64,000 bases of DNA from Phycisphaerae bacterium (GTDB taxonomy: Bacteria; Planctomycetota; Phycisphaerae; Sedimentisphaerales; Anaerobacaceae), in NCBI GenBank assembly GCA_030619925.1, contig JAUXAL010000004.1:1-64000 (forward strand). Reading direction: 5' to 3'. A program made the translations under genes and the position numbers. The stretch's first letter is position 1. The number at the start of each line of letters is the position of its first letter. Under the pieces are notes generated by a model. That model was not told where the DNA came from. It saw nothing but the letters and a program-made list of their open reading frames with translations, and did not search any database. Shown here one piece after another: positions 53,387 to 61,401 of the stretch.

Positions 53387-53935
53387 CTGTGCACCCAAAG
53401 TAGAGTACTCATCAGCTTTTCTAATCAGCTCACTGACCGACAAGTAGGGACGATGTTCCAGGGGATTATTAAGCCTGCCTGTTGGTCCGTCCAATTTTAA
53501 TGCTTCATGCACTAATCTATCGGAGAAGCGCCCACAATCTCTGCGGAACAATCTCAAGACGTAGTCAGGCCACCAGCCGCAATGTTTTATCCATTTGTTT
53601 GCGAAGTAGGACTTTCGCCGCATGTAATAACCACACGCTCGAGGATTAGCCAAGGTTCTCTCGATTTCTTCCCGCAATTCGGCGGTCACTCTTTCATCGG
53701 CGTCAATTGACAAAACCCAGTCGCCCTTTGCTTTTGATAAAGCATAGTTCTTCTGCTCGCCAAAACCTGTAAATTCTCTTTGGTGAATCTTGGACGTATA
53801 TTCCCCGGCAACTTCCACTGTTGTATCCCGGCTGCAACTGTCCACCACGATTATCTCGTCGGCCCATTTTACCGACTCCAGGCAATCTCTAATGTTCTTT
53901 TCTTCGTTTAACGTAATAATCACAACTGACAGCAT
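53192..53935 (-). CDS. Family 2 glycosyltransferase, WaaE/KdtX-like (LPS core)
   Basis: 247 residues from ATG 53935; a GTG 15 bases upstream is possible. LSVVIITLNEEKNIRDCLES, IIVVDSCSRDTT and VLSIDADERV are the GT-A donor motifs of the WaaE group, and the cysteine-histidine segment RCSCCTALSHSTLAFVKTYF is typical of its end. WaaE adds a beta-glucose to heptose I in LPS inner core of enterics; the sugar here is unknown. It begins right after the heptosyltransferase stop. Confidence 0.87.
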   Translation of the reverse strand: MLSVVIITLNEEKNIRDCLESVKWADEIIVVDSCSRDTTVEVAGEYTSKIHQREFTGFGEQKNYALSKAKGDWVLSIDADERVTAELREEIERTLANPRACGYYMRRKSYFANKWIKHCGWWPDYVLRLFRRDCGRFSDRLVHEALKLDGPTGRLNNPLEHRPYLSVSELIRKADEYSTLGAQVLVAEGTRCSCCTALSHSTLAFVKTYFLKMGILDGWMGLVIAYSNAVGVFYRYVKCVEMKEQQK

Positions 53936-53950
53936 AGACCTGTTAACCAC

Positions 53951-55054
53951 TCACCACTCATTACTCACCATCTGTTCTTTCTCAAGCAATTCTTTTGCAG
54001 CCCCGCAAAGCCTATCCACCGTGATTGCCTGCATACATAAATGTTCTGGCTTTTTGCATATTGGCTTGTCGCAGGGAGCACAAGGCGCGTCGCCGACTAT
54101 TTGAATCTCATTTTCGTAGCCGGTATCCGTCCAGGCTGGGTTGTTCGGCCCGAAAAGCGTGACGACCTTACGCCCCAGAGCTATAGCTATATGCCGTGGA
54201 CCTGTATCGTTGCTTATTACCAAATCCGCAATGGAAAGAAGCGCTTTTAATTCACCAAGACTTATAGCCATCTCTGCCAGGTTGATGAGATTATGTTTGC
54301 TTGACTCGCAAATTTCCTTTGCGATTTGCTTCTCAATAGGATTGGATGCAACGGATATGGCAACCGTTGCGTTGTAGTTAGTAATCAGCCAATCGGCCGT
54401 TTGTGCGAACCTCTCGCTGGCCCAGCACTTGCTCGGGCCAAATGCTCCACCCGGCACAATAACAACAACCGGACCGCCGGGATTTAAGACTTGTGGCAAT
54501 TTGCCACAGAGCCTCTGTTTGGCTTGCACGTCGATAAGCAGTTCAGGGTTTCTGTCGGCTGTGTCACAACCTAACCATGACGCGATTGCAAGATAGTAGT
54601 CAATCATGGAAAGGGGCTTGAATTTGCCGTTAGGCAGTTTCGTCGGGTAAAGTTTGTCAGTGAGCAAAAAACCACGCCCTTCGCGGGCATAGCCGATACG
54701 CGATGGTATCCCTGCTAAGGAAACCGACAGTGCTGAAGCAAAGGAGTTCTTGAAGAGGATTGTGTGCGTGAACTTATGCTTCTTGAACATTTTTGCAGCG
54801 GCAAACGGATTCTTGTCCCGTTGCTCGAGCCATCTGTCATTAAAGCTGCTTGGTGATAAAACCTCGCGAACCACGCCCTTGGCGAAAAACGAGATTTCGC
54901 AGGATTTGAAATGTTTGCGGATGGCCCGCAAGGCCGGTGTGCAAAGAATAGCATCACCCATAGGAGAAGGAAGCCAGACTAAAATATTCGTATCTCGTAT
55001 CCGCCTGCAGTTACGCACGTTGCTAACAGGCGCCTCAGAGGCGCATGTATCCAC
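53951..55054 (-). CDS. Heptosyltransferase (GT9, WaaF-like)
   Basis: 367 residues if GTG 55054 (GGAG seven bases upstream) is the start. The frame is open further into gmhB, but the extra residues are not family-like. The domain proper begins with NILVWLPSPMGDAILCTPAL; VVIVPGGAFGPSKCWASERF and VISNDTGPRHIAIALGRKVV, then LFGPNNP, are the donor-site motifs. A repeat word (GGATACGAGATACGAATA) sits just before NILVWL, so the true N-terminus has been altered. It adds heptose to LPS inner core. Confidence 0.87.
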   Translation of the reverse strand: MDTCASEAPVSNVRNCRRIRDTNILVWLPSPMGDAILCTPALRAIRKHFKSCEISFFAKGVVREVLSPSSFNDRWLEQRDKNPFAAAKMFKKHKFTHTILFKNSFASALSVSLAGIPSRIGYAREGRGFLLTDKLYPTKLPNGKFKPLSMIDYYLAIASWLGCDTADRNPELLIDVQAKQRLCGKLPQVLNPGGPVVVIVPGGAFGPSKCWASERFAQTADWLITNYNATVAISVASNPIEKQIAKEICESSKHNLINLAEMAISLGELKALLSIADLVISNDTGPRHIAIALGRKVVTLFGPNNPAWTDTGYENEIQIVGDAPCAPCDKPICKKPEHLCMQAITVDRLCGAAKELLEKEQMVSNEW

Positions 55055-55092
55055 TTTATGCTCCGTATATCGCTTCACGCTTTGCACCGACC

Positions 55093-56133
55093 TTATTTTC
55101 GTCCCTGCATTATGTAAAAGGTTAGTGACATAAGCTGAAGAACCATAGCAAATCCAAGTGCAATTAAAACCGAAATATCCTGCTTGTTTGGGCTCATCAG
55201 GAACCATATAGTTATCAACAAGCAAAATAGAACAGCAATTTGTATAACCCCGGCCATCAGTCTCATTATCGAAAACTCACCGAACATATCGTCCCGTTGC
55301 ATCCTTTTTAGTTGTCTCAGGATGTTGTTTAGAAGCTGTTCGGTTCTGTCGCCGGCAATTCCCTGCTCTGGGGGCCGCGTTTGCAGCTCTACCGGCTCTG
55401 ATTGAGGTTGCTCTTGCTCGGTTTGAGAAACCGGTTCAGTTTCTTGAGCGACCTGTTCGGCGGCTTGTGAAACCGGTTCAGCTTCTTGAGCGACCTGTTC
55501 AGTGGTTTGTGAAACCGGTTCAGCTTGGCCGGTGGAGGTCGGCCCGGTTGTGACTACGGCGGCATCGGGGCAGCGGTGGGATTTTTTTACGATATTTACC
55601 GCCTCCTTTATGTTTACAGCCCCGTAGTCCGGCCTCGGCTGGCCTGGGCTGAGCTGTTTTTGATGGGAAGGCAGATCTATTAATATCGTTTTACAGCCTG
55701 CCCGTAGACCGGCCTCTATGTCACTGCTGCTATTGCCGATGCACCAGGACCGGCCAAGGTCGATATCCATCTCGTCGGCTGCCGTCAGCAGCATTCCCGG
55801 GTTCGGCTTTCTGCAGTTGCTTTCTTTGCGGTATTTTGCGACAGCTCCGTCCGGATGGTAAGGGCAGTAATAAATCCGGTCTAAAAATACACCCTTTTCA
55901 GTCAGCAGTTGTTTTAAGCGGTTATGAATCTCGCCGAGGACTTTCTCGGTGACAATCCCACGTGCGACAGCCGATTGATTGGTGACGACAATCAGCTTAT
56001 ACTCAAGGGCTTTAAGCTCGATAAGTGCCTCAGCGACACCGTCAAGCAGCTTTACCTGGTCGGGATGATTGATATAGCCCGGGTCTTCAATCAGGGTGTC
56101 ATCACGGTCTAAAAATATAGCTTTGTCAGACAT
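55093..56133 (-). CDS. gmhB: D-glycero-heptose 1,7-bisphosphate phosphatase with repeat linker and membrane tail
   Basis: 346 residues, about twice the usual GmhB size. Residues 1-185 are the HAD phosphatase: nucleophile D9 and acid D11 in FLDRDDTLIED, VVTNQSAVARG, the zinc loop CPYHPDG...CRKPNPGML and IGNSSSDIEAG. Residues 200-255 are a Glu/Pro/Gln-rich linker of 14-residue repeats (AEPVSQTTEQVAQE). Two hydrophobic helices (about 290-340) end the protein. GmhB removes the 1-phosphate of heptose bisphosphate before HldE activates it. The tail would hold it at the inner membrane beside LPS synthesis. The fusion is unusual. Confidence 0.9.
   Translation of the reverse strand: MSDKAIFLDRDDTLIEDPGYINHPDQVKLLDGVAEALIELKALEYKLIVVTNQSAVARGIVTEKVLGEIHNRLKQLLTEKGVFLDRIYYCPYHPDGAVAKYRKESNCRKPNPGMLLTAADEMDIDLGRSWCIGNSSSDIEAGLRAGCKTILIDLPSHQKQLSPGQPRPDYGAVNIKEAVNIVKKSHRCPDAAVVTTGPTSTGQAEPVSQTTEQVAQEAEPVSQAAEQVAQETEPVSQTEQEQPQSEPVELQTRPPEQGIAGDRTEQLLNNILRQLKRMQRDDMFGEFSIMRLMAGVIQIAVLFCLLITIWFLMSPNKQDISVLIALGFAMVLQLMSLTFYIMQGRK
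55427..55525. repeat. 42-bp tandem repeat within gmhB
   Basis: GAAACCGGTTCAG starts at 55427, 55469 and 55511, a strict 42-bp period, encoding 14-residue repeats in the linker. Confidence 0.85.
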
Positions 56134-56156
56134 ATCTATTAAAATCCATTTTTGGC

Positions 56157-56741
56157 TTAACTGTTGATGGCACTTTGTTCTACAAGGTCACAAATTATAT
56201 GATAGGCAAGCTGGTGAATCTCCTGGCTGCGCGCTGTCGATTCGGCATCGGCGCAAAAACAAATATCAGACATTTGTTCGAGCTTGCTGTTAGTCGTGCC
56301 TGTAAAGGCCAGTACACAAGCGCCTTTTTCTTTAGCTGATTGCGCCGCTGCAGTAATACTTGGTGACGTGCCGCTGGTCGAGAAAGCCCACAAGATATCA
56401 CCTTCTCTGACCAGGGCCTCCACCTGCCGGGCGAACACGTTCTCGTAAGCATAATCGTTGGCAATAGATGTCAGTACGGAGGTGTCGGTCGAAAGTGCTA
56501 CCGCGGCCAAAGCCTTTCGCTCCCTGCTGAATCTGCCCACTAACTCGCCGGCTATATGTTGAGCGTCTGCTGCCGAGCCCCCGTTGCCACAGAGATAAAC
56601 CGTGCCGTTCTGCTTTAGTGCTCTTGTTATTGCCTCAGCAGCGGCGGCGATTGTTTCAATGTCACTTTGCTGGATTCCGGCAAGCATCTTTTTGTGCGTT
56701 TCTACGGCCTCTATAATCTGTTTTTTCGTATCCTCGTTCAT
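56157..56741 (-). CDS. gmhA: Sedoheptulose 7-phosphate isomerase
   Basis: 194 residues, a SIS-domain protein of normal length. It turns sedoheptulose 7-phosphate into D-glycero-D-manno-heptose 7-phosphate, the first step to ADP-heptose. YLCGNGGSAADAQHIAGELVGRF holds the substrate site (as LCGNGGSAADAQH), FSTSGTSPSI the phosphate site, and the active-site histidine lies near the end in QEIHQLAYHIICDLVE. It lies 23 bp upstream of gmhB. Confidence 0.95.
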   Translation of the reverse strand: MNEDTKKQIIEAVETHKKMLAGIQQSDIETIAAAAEAITRALKQNGTVYLCGNGGSAADAQHIAGELVGRFSRERKALAAVALSTDTSVLTSIANDYAYENVFARQVEALVREGDILWAFSTSGTSPSITAAAQSAKEKGACVLAFTGTTNSKLEQMSDICFCADAESTARSQEIHQLAYHIICDLVEQSAINS

Positions 56742-56764
56742 CAGGATTTTTTCCCTATATCGGT

Positions 56765-56843
56765 GTCATTGCGAGGCCTGCGAAGCAGGCCGCGGCAATC
56801 TCATTCGTTCCGTTTTAGATTGCTTCGTTCCACTCGCAATGAC
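56765..56843. repeat. 79-bp inverted-repeat element between hldE and gmhA
   Basis: The ends GTCATTGCGAG (56765-56775) and CTCGCAATGAC (56833-56843) are exact inverted copies, and GCCTGCGAAGCAGGC lies inside. It is of the TCATTGCGAG class of dispersed elements. Confidence 0.7.
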
Positions 56844-56863
56844 GGAAAAAACGCTCACCTCGT

Positions 56864-58333
56864 TCATCGGGATTCTGTTTCCAATGACTTCATTTTTTCG
56901 ATTGTTGCGCTTGAGCTTTTGCCCTCAACAATCGGCGCAAGGACGACTTTGCCGCTATAGGATTCGACAAATTCGCGACCGACGACACCTTTCTGTGCCC
57001 AGTCTTCGCCCTTTACTAATATGTCCGGCTTTACTTTTTTGATTAAGTCCAGCGGGTCCGGCTCATCGAAGAGCGTGACGTAATCGACCATTTCCAATGC
57101 AGCCAGGACGACAGCCCTGTCATACTGATTATTTATTGGCCGGGCGGGACCCTTAATGGTCTTTACAGAGCTGTCACTGTTTAGTCCGACAACAACTATA
57201 TCACCCTGCAACTTGCAGAATTTCAGAAATTCGATGTGTCCTCTATGCACAACATCAAAACAGCCATTTGTAAAAACTATAGTCTTATTTTGCTGGCGGT
57301 GCCACGTGAGCTGGTCTAACAGGGAGTCAACAGAATGCACTTTGTCGCTGATTTCGTTGATAATTTCTTCAATCGTTACCGGTTCAGCGCCGAACTTCTC
57401 CACTTCAATGCCGGCGGTTATGTTGGACAGCTGAACAGCGGTCTTATAATCGCAACCGGCAGCCAGTGTTATTACCAGTGTTGCCAGAACCATATCACCT
57501 GCTCCGGTGACATCGTAAACGCTGCGCGGTTTTGTAGCTATGATGTCACTGATTTTTTCCGTTTTGAGATATGCGCCTTCTCTGTCTAAGGTAATTACCA
57601 CAGCCTCAAGATTTAATTCCCTTATAAAGTGTTCTGCTGCTTTGGCCGCCGTCTCCGCGTTTTTTATCTCAAAACCAACCGCTTTAGAAGTCTCTTCGCG
57701 GTTTGGCGTAATGACGGTGGCGCCGAGGTATTTTGAATAGTCGCTGGTCAGCGAAGGGTCAATAAGGACCTTTTTGCCTGCCTGGGTTGCCAATTGTATC
57801 ATTTGCTTGCAAAGCGACGGACTAAGCAAACCCTTGTTATAATCCTGCAGACAAACGATATCAGCTTGTGCCAGTTTGTCTTTGTAAGCCCGGCCAATCG
57901 CCTCATTCAGCTCATCAGAGAGCGGCTCTGTAGATTCCTGGTCCATTCTTATCAATTGCTGCCGATGACGATGTTGCGCCAGACCAATTAGTCTTTGTTT
58001 ACTGATGGTAGGGCGACCCGTTACTTCAAGCAGGCCGGTAATGTCGGCGCCGATTTCTGTCAGCTCTTTTTTGAGGATTTTGCTGTTGCGGTCATCATCT
58101 CCGGTAACGCCCAGACATAAAGGCGCGGCTCCTAAAGCGGCAAGATCAGCAGCTACAGAGCCTGCTCCGCCACAACGGTATTCGGTTTTAGTAACTTTCA
58201 GTACCGGCACGGGCGCCTCAGGGCTGATTCGCAGCGCATCGCCGTACGTATAGACATCGAGCATAAAGTCGCCCACGACCAGAACTTTCGGCGAGCCGAG
58301 ATTCGTTACCGTTTTTAGCAGCTTTTCGTACAT
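56864..58333 (-). CDS. hldE: Bifunctional heptose 7-phosphate kinase / heptose 1-phosphate adenylyltransferase
   Basis: 489 residues, both domains present. The N-terminal PfkB/ribokinase domain (1-320: VLVVGDFMLDVYTYG, YRCGGAGSVAADLAALG, catalytic DVTGAGDM) phosphorylates heptose 7-phosphate at C1. The C-terminal nucleotidyltransferase (about 350-489: TNGCFDVVHRGHIEFL, VGLNSDSSVK) joins heptose 1-phosphate to AMP. It is one operon with gmhA and gmhB. The final step needs the epimerase HldD, which is not in the window. Confidence 0.95.
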   Translation of the reverse strand: MYEKLLKTVTNLGSPKVLVVGDFMLDVYTYGDALRISPEAPVPVLKVTKTEYRCGGAGSVAADLAALGAAPLCLGVTGDDDRNSKILKKELTEIGADITGLLEVTGRPTISKQRLIGLAQHRHRQQLIRMDQESTEPLSDELNEAIGRAYKDKLAQADIVCLQDYNKGLLSPSLCKQMIQLATQAGKKVLIDPSLTSDYSKYLGATVITPNREETSKAVGFEIKNAETAAKAAEHFIRELNLEAVVITLDREGAYLKTEKISDIIATKPRSVYDVTGAGDMVLATLVITLAAGCDYKTAVQLSNITAGIEVEKFGAEPVTIEEIINEISDKVHSVDSLLDQLTWHRQQNKTIVFTNGCFDVVHRGHIEFLKFCKLQGDIVVVGLNSDSSVKTIKGPARPINNQYDRAVVLAALEMVDYVTLFDEPDPLDLIKKVKPDILVKGEDWAQKGVVGREFVESYSGKVVLAPIVEGKSSSATIEKMKSLETESR

Positions 58334-58396
58334 TTTATTGATACCTGCGTTATTAACGAAACAAATCGTGATTTGCGTTTTGAGCCCATAGTTTAG

Positions 58397-58416
58397 CCCC
58401 CAAATTTATTTGGGGG
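58397..58416. repeat. Dispersed C/G-run hairpin (copy 2)
   Basis: CCCCCAAA-TTTA-TTTGGGGG. See also 23505 and 58436; two copies stand 19 bases apart in the hldE-lpxK gap. Confidence 0.7.
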
Positions 58417-58435
58417 TCAGCCATCCCATATTTAG

Positions 58436-58455
58436 CCCCCCAATTTATTGGGGGG
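58436..58455. repeat. Dispersed C/G-run hairpin (copy 3)
   Basis: CCCCCCAA-TTTA-TTGGGGGG, an 8-bp perfect stem with the same TTTA loop and the same preceding CATATTTAG as copy 1. Confidence 0.7.
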
Positions 58456-58494
58456 TTAGGTTGTTTAACCTTCCAGATTTCACTTTTTATCCTT

Positions 58495-59637
58495 TTACTT
58501 CTTTGGGATTTTACCTGCTAACGCATTTTCAATCAAGCCTGTTAATTTATCCTCCCCGGCCAGGAACTTTATCTCGATTGCCAGATATGTAAGTGGTATA
58601 TCTCTTTTAGCCGGCGCCAGCCGGGTGATTTTGGTCCAGTCTTTCTGTGTTGTCAGTATTAAATCGGCCTTGAGATGCGCCGCTTGTCTGCAGATATCAG
58701 CTAAACAATCGTCGCTGTAGTGATGATGGTCGTTATAGACTTTAGAGCCGACCAGCTCAGGGCCCAGTGCCTTGATTGTGTTTAGGAAGGCCTCCGGATT
58801 GCCTATGCCGCAGAACGCAAATATTTTTTTGTCCTTTAGTTGTTCAAGGCTGATTTCTTTGTCGTTCGTCGATTTTACACAAACAGCGGCGTGTATCGAC
58901 CTTGCAATTGTCATATTGGGATTGACCTGTTGCAGTTTTTCCTCGATTTGGGTCAATTTGGCCTCAGTGGTTTGGTCGCACCGGGTAATAACAGCAGCAT
59001 TCGCTCGCTTCAGTGAGACCAGAGGTTCTCGCAGCAGCCCGGCCGGCAGCATCTTCCCATAGCCGAAAGGTCGCGTTGCATCGATGGTTACGATGTCCAG
59101 GTCTCTGCCCAATCGCCGATGTTGAAATCCGTCGTCCATAACCAGTGTCTTTGCACCGAATTTGTTCACCGCTTCGGCCGCACCTGCAGCGCGGTCCGGA
59201 TTTACAATTACTTTAGTCTCCGGGCAGCTTTCAATAAGAATCGCCGGCTCATCTATCGTATCGCGTATATCGTATTGCGTATCGCGTGTGTTTTTCGCAC
59301 GACGCATCACGCACGACGCACGACGAGTTTTATAGCCGCGGGTCAGTATCGCACATTTATAGTTTTTAGTTTTAAGTTTTAAGTTTTCAGTTAATTTTTT
59401 GCACAGCCAGATTACAAGCGGTGTCTTACCTGTCCCGCCGGTTGTTATATTACCGATGCTTATTACCGGCGCATCTGCACGATGTGTTTTCAACCAGCCC
59501 TTGGAGTATGAGAAATTGCGCAGCCTGATAACAATTGCGTAACCTCTCGCAGCGACCCCTAAGAGCAAACGCACTAAGCCCGCACCTAAACCGGCTTTTT
59601 GACCCGAAATCAATTTGCGGAAATTATCCTGATTCAT
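58495..59637 (-). CDS. lpxK: Tetraacyldisaccharide 4'-kinase LpxK
   Basis: 380 residues from ATG 59637; a longer frame overlaps the dehydrogenase gene and is rejected. It phosphorylates the lipid A disaccharide at the 4' position. Walker A region ISIGNITTGGTGKTPLV, then ILTRGY, DEPAIL, VMDDGFQHRRLGRDLDIV, GYGKMLPAGLLREPL, FCGIGNPEAF and LTTQKDW are all present. Between TRGY (about 102) and DEPAIL (about 129) lie some 25 residues (KTRRASCVMRRAKNTRD and on) encoded by a dispersed repeat, and residues 84-92 (ENLKLKTKN) by another; relatives have neither. Confidence 0.93.
   Translation of the reverse strand: MNQDNFRKLISGQKAGLGAGLVRLLLGVAARGYAIVIRLRNFSYSKGWLKTHRADAPVISIGNITTGGTGKTPLVIWLCKKLTENLKLKTKNYKCAILTRGYKTRRASCVMRRAKNTRDTQYDIRDTIDEPAILIESCPETKVIVNPDRAAGAAEAVNKFGAKTLVMDDGFQHRRLGRDLDIVTIDATRPFGYGKMLPAGLLREPLVSLKRANAAVITRCDQTTEAKLTQIEEKLQQVNPNMTIARSIHAAVCVKSTNDKEISLEQLKDKKIFAFCGIGNPEAFLNTIKALGPELVGSKVYNDHHHYSDDCLADICRQAAHLKADLILTTQKDWTKITRLAPAKRDIPLTYLAIEIKFLAGEDKLTGLIENALAGKIPKK
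59253..59331. repeat. Dispersed repeat inserted in frame inside lpxK
   Basis: Built of words such as TATCGTATCGCGTATATCG, TATTGCGTATCGCG and GCACGACGCATCACGCACG; close relatives occur in gaps at 1483-1512 and 25300-25321. It keeps the lpxK frame open. Confidence 0.65.
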
Positions 59638-59659
59638 AGTATGAACTATGAACTCATAA

Positions 59660-60742
59660 CTACGAACTGCCAATCTTTTCAATAATGGCGTCGGCCATTT
59701 CACTTGTTCCCACAGCGGTCGGGTCGTTGCGGTCGGGTTTCATATCGTAAGTTACACTTTTGCCCTCGGCAATTACCGCAGCGACCGCATTTTCCAGCTT
59801 GTCTGCTTCGGCTGTTTTACCTATGTGTCTCAGCATCATCGCGCCGCTGAGTATCAAGGCCGTCGGGTTGACTTTGTTTTGGCCTTTGTATTTCGGTGCG
59901 CTGCCGTGTGTCGCCTCGAAAATAGCTATTTTCTCGCCGATGTTTGCGCCGGGTGCCACGCCAAGTCCACCGACCAGACCGGCGCACAGGTCACTGATTA
60001 TGTCGCCGTAAAGGTTCGGCAGCACGAGCACATCATAAAGTTCCGGCTTTTGAATCAACTGCATACACATATTGTCAACGATGCGGTCTTCAAATTCGAT
60101 GTCCATATATTGCTTTGCGACCTGCCGGCTTACCTCAAGCCAAAGTCCATCTGAGAATTTCATAATATTGGCTTTGTGAACGCTTGTTACCTTTTTGCGT
60201 CCCAATTTACGGGCGTAATCAAATGCGAAACGTACTATTCGCTTTGTCGCCTGGACAGAAATGGGCTTTATGCTTATGCCGGAATCGCTGCTTACCTTTC
60301 GGCTGCTGTGTTTGTTTAGCCAGTTGATAATTTCAGCCGTATCGTCTTTGCCCTTTTGAAATTCGATGCCTGCGTAGAGGTCTTCGGTATTTTCGCGCAC
60401 GACCACAAGGTCGATACCGGAGTACCTGCTGCGCACGCCCTCATAGCTTTTGCAGGGTCTAAGGCAGGCATATAAATCGAGCGTCTGGCGAAGATGCACA
60501 TTTATGCTTCTATAGCCCTTTCCGACCGGCGTAGTGATTGGGGCTTTTAACGCAATGCCGTTCTTCTTGATTGATTCGACGGTGGCGTCCGGCAGGGGGG
60601 TCCCAAGCTCTTCCATTACCTCCACGCCCGCCTGGGCCACATCCCAGTTGATTCCAGCACCCGTAGCGTCGACACATCTACGCGCAGCTTCTGCAATTTC
60701 CGGCCCGATTCCATCACCGGTAACCAGGGTTACATTAGTCAT
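59660..60742 (-). CDS. NAD-type isocitrate/isopropylmalate dehydrogenase family protein
   Basis: 360 residues from ATG 60742. Beta-decarboxylating dehydrogenase fold: [17 protein letters not shown], the substrate loop [45 protein letters not shown] and the metal site [19 protein letters not shown]. The S-x-N-V-x-L-R-Q-x-L-D-L-Y-A pattern is that of mitochondrial-type NAD isocitrate dehydrogenases rather than LeuB, so isocitrate to 2-oxoglutarate (TCA cycle) is favoured. It is followed by lpxK with a 22-bp gap. Confidence 0.88.
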   Translation of the reverse strand: MTNVTLVTGDGIGPEIAEAARRCVDATGAGINWDVAQAGVEVMEELGTPLPDATVESIKKNGIALKAPITTPVGKGYRSINVHLRQTLDLYACLRPCKSYEGVRSRYSGIDLVVVRENTEDLYAGIEFQKGKDDTAEIINWLNKHSSRKVSSDSGISIKPISVQATKRIVRFAFDYARKLGRKKVTSVHKANIMKFSDGLWLEVSRQVAKQYMDIEFEDRIVDNMCMQLIQKPELYDVLVLPNLYGDIISDLCAGLVGGLGVAPGANIGEKIAIFEATHGSAPKYKGQNKVNPTALILSGAMMLRHIGKTAEADKLENAVAAVIAEGKSVTYDMKPDRNDPTAVGTSEMADAIIEKIGSS

Positions 60743-60842
60743 TCTCAACACTCCAAAATTCTCACAGAACCGGTATACTATCTTTAAATGACCAGACTGT
60801 CAACGATACAGTACCGCTGATTGCCGGAAATCGCACAACGCG

Positions 60843-60870
60843 TTGTTGAATTAGGCAGTTATGCTATAAT
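60843..60870 (+). promoter_or_regulatory. Promoter of the sixA-like gene
   Basis: TTGTTG (60843-60848) and TATAAT (60865-60870), 16 bases apart; the gene starts 36 bp downstream after AAAAGGAG. Confidence 0.55.
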
Positions 60871-60905
60871 AATTCCATCTGAATTCTATTAAAAGGAGCT
60901 TAAGA

Positions 60906-61370
60906 ATGAGATTATTCCTTGTCCAACATGCACAAGCAGCTTCAAAGCAGGCCGACCCCGAACGGCCACTGACCCAAGAGGGACGCCGGGACATACAGAA
61001 AGTCGCTGCATTTATCAAACCCTTAAACCTGTCTGTTGGTTATTTGTGGCACAGCGGCAAGAAACGCGCTGCCCAGACAGCCGATGCGTTGGCTGAAGTT
61101 GTAGAGGTAAGGACAGAGACGACTGCCCGTGACGGCCTCGCGCCGAATGACGACGTTACGGTTATCAAAAATGAGATTGAGGCAGCGCAGCACGATATTA
61201 TGCTTGTCGGCCATCTGCCTTTCTTAAGCAAGCTGGCGTCATTGCTTTTGACCGGCAGCGAATCGGCCAACACGGTGGCGTTCAAGAACTCGGGTATAGT
61301 ATGCTTGGACCGGTGCGATGAGAATCAGTGGCATCTCAATTGGATGATAATACCGGAGCTTCTTATCTAA
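60906..61370 (+). CDS. sixA: Phosphohistidine phosphatase SixA-like (histidine phosphatase superfamily)
   Basis: 154 residues, the SixA size. The catalytic histidine is H8 and the second active-site histidine H103 (LVGHLPFL); R54 in KKRAAQTADAL is conserved. The usual RHG at the catalytic site reads QHA here (VQHAQA), replacing the arginine and the glycine. SixA removes phosphate from histidine of phosphorelay or PTS proteins. With the substitutions, activity or substrate may differ. A good ribosome binding site (AAAAGGAGCTTAAGA) marks the start. Confidence 0.88.
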   Translation: MRLFLVQHAQAASKQADPERPLTQEGRRDIQKVAAFIKPLNLSVGYLWHSGKKRAAQTADALAEVVEVRTETTARDGLAPNDDVTVIKNEIEAAQHDIMLVGHLPFLSKLASLLLTGSESANTVAFKNSGIVCLDRCDENQWHLNWMIIPELLI

Positions 61371-61401
61371 AGTTTTGTGCCGTCAATTCGATGGCGAGGT
61401 T

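Noticed and set aside
55055..55225. Extension of the heptosyltransferase into gmhB
   Set aside because: The residues are antisensical to family pattern and lie within gmhB coding sequence.
55427..55525. Possible CRISPR-like repeat
   Set aside because: The 42-bp units are contiguous, without spacers, and encode in-frame protein repeats of gmhB.
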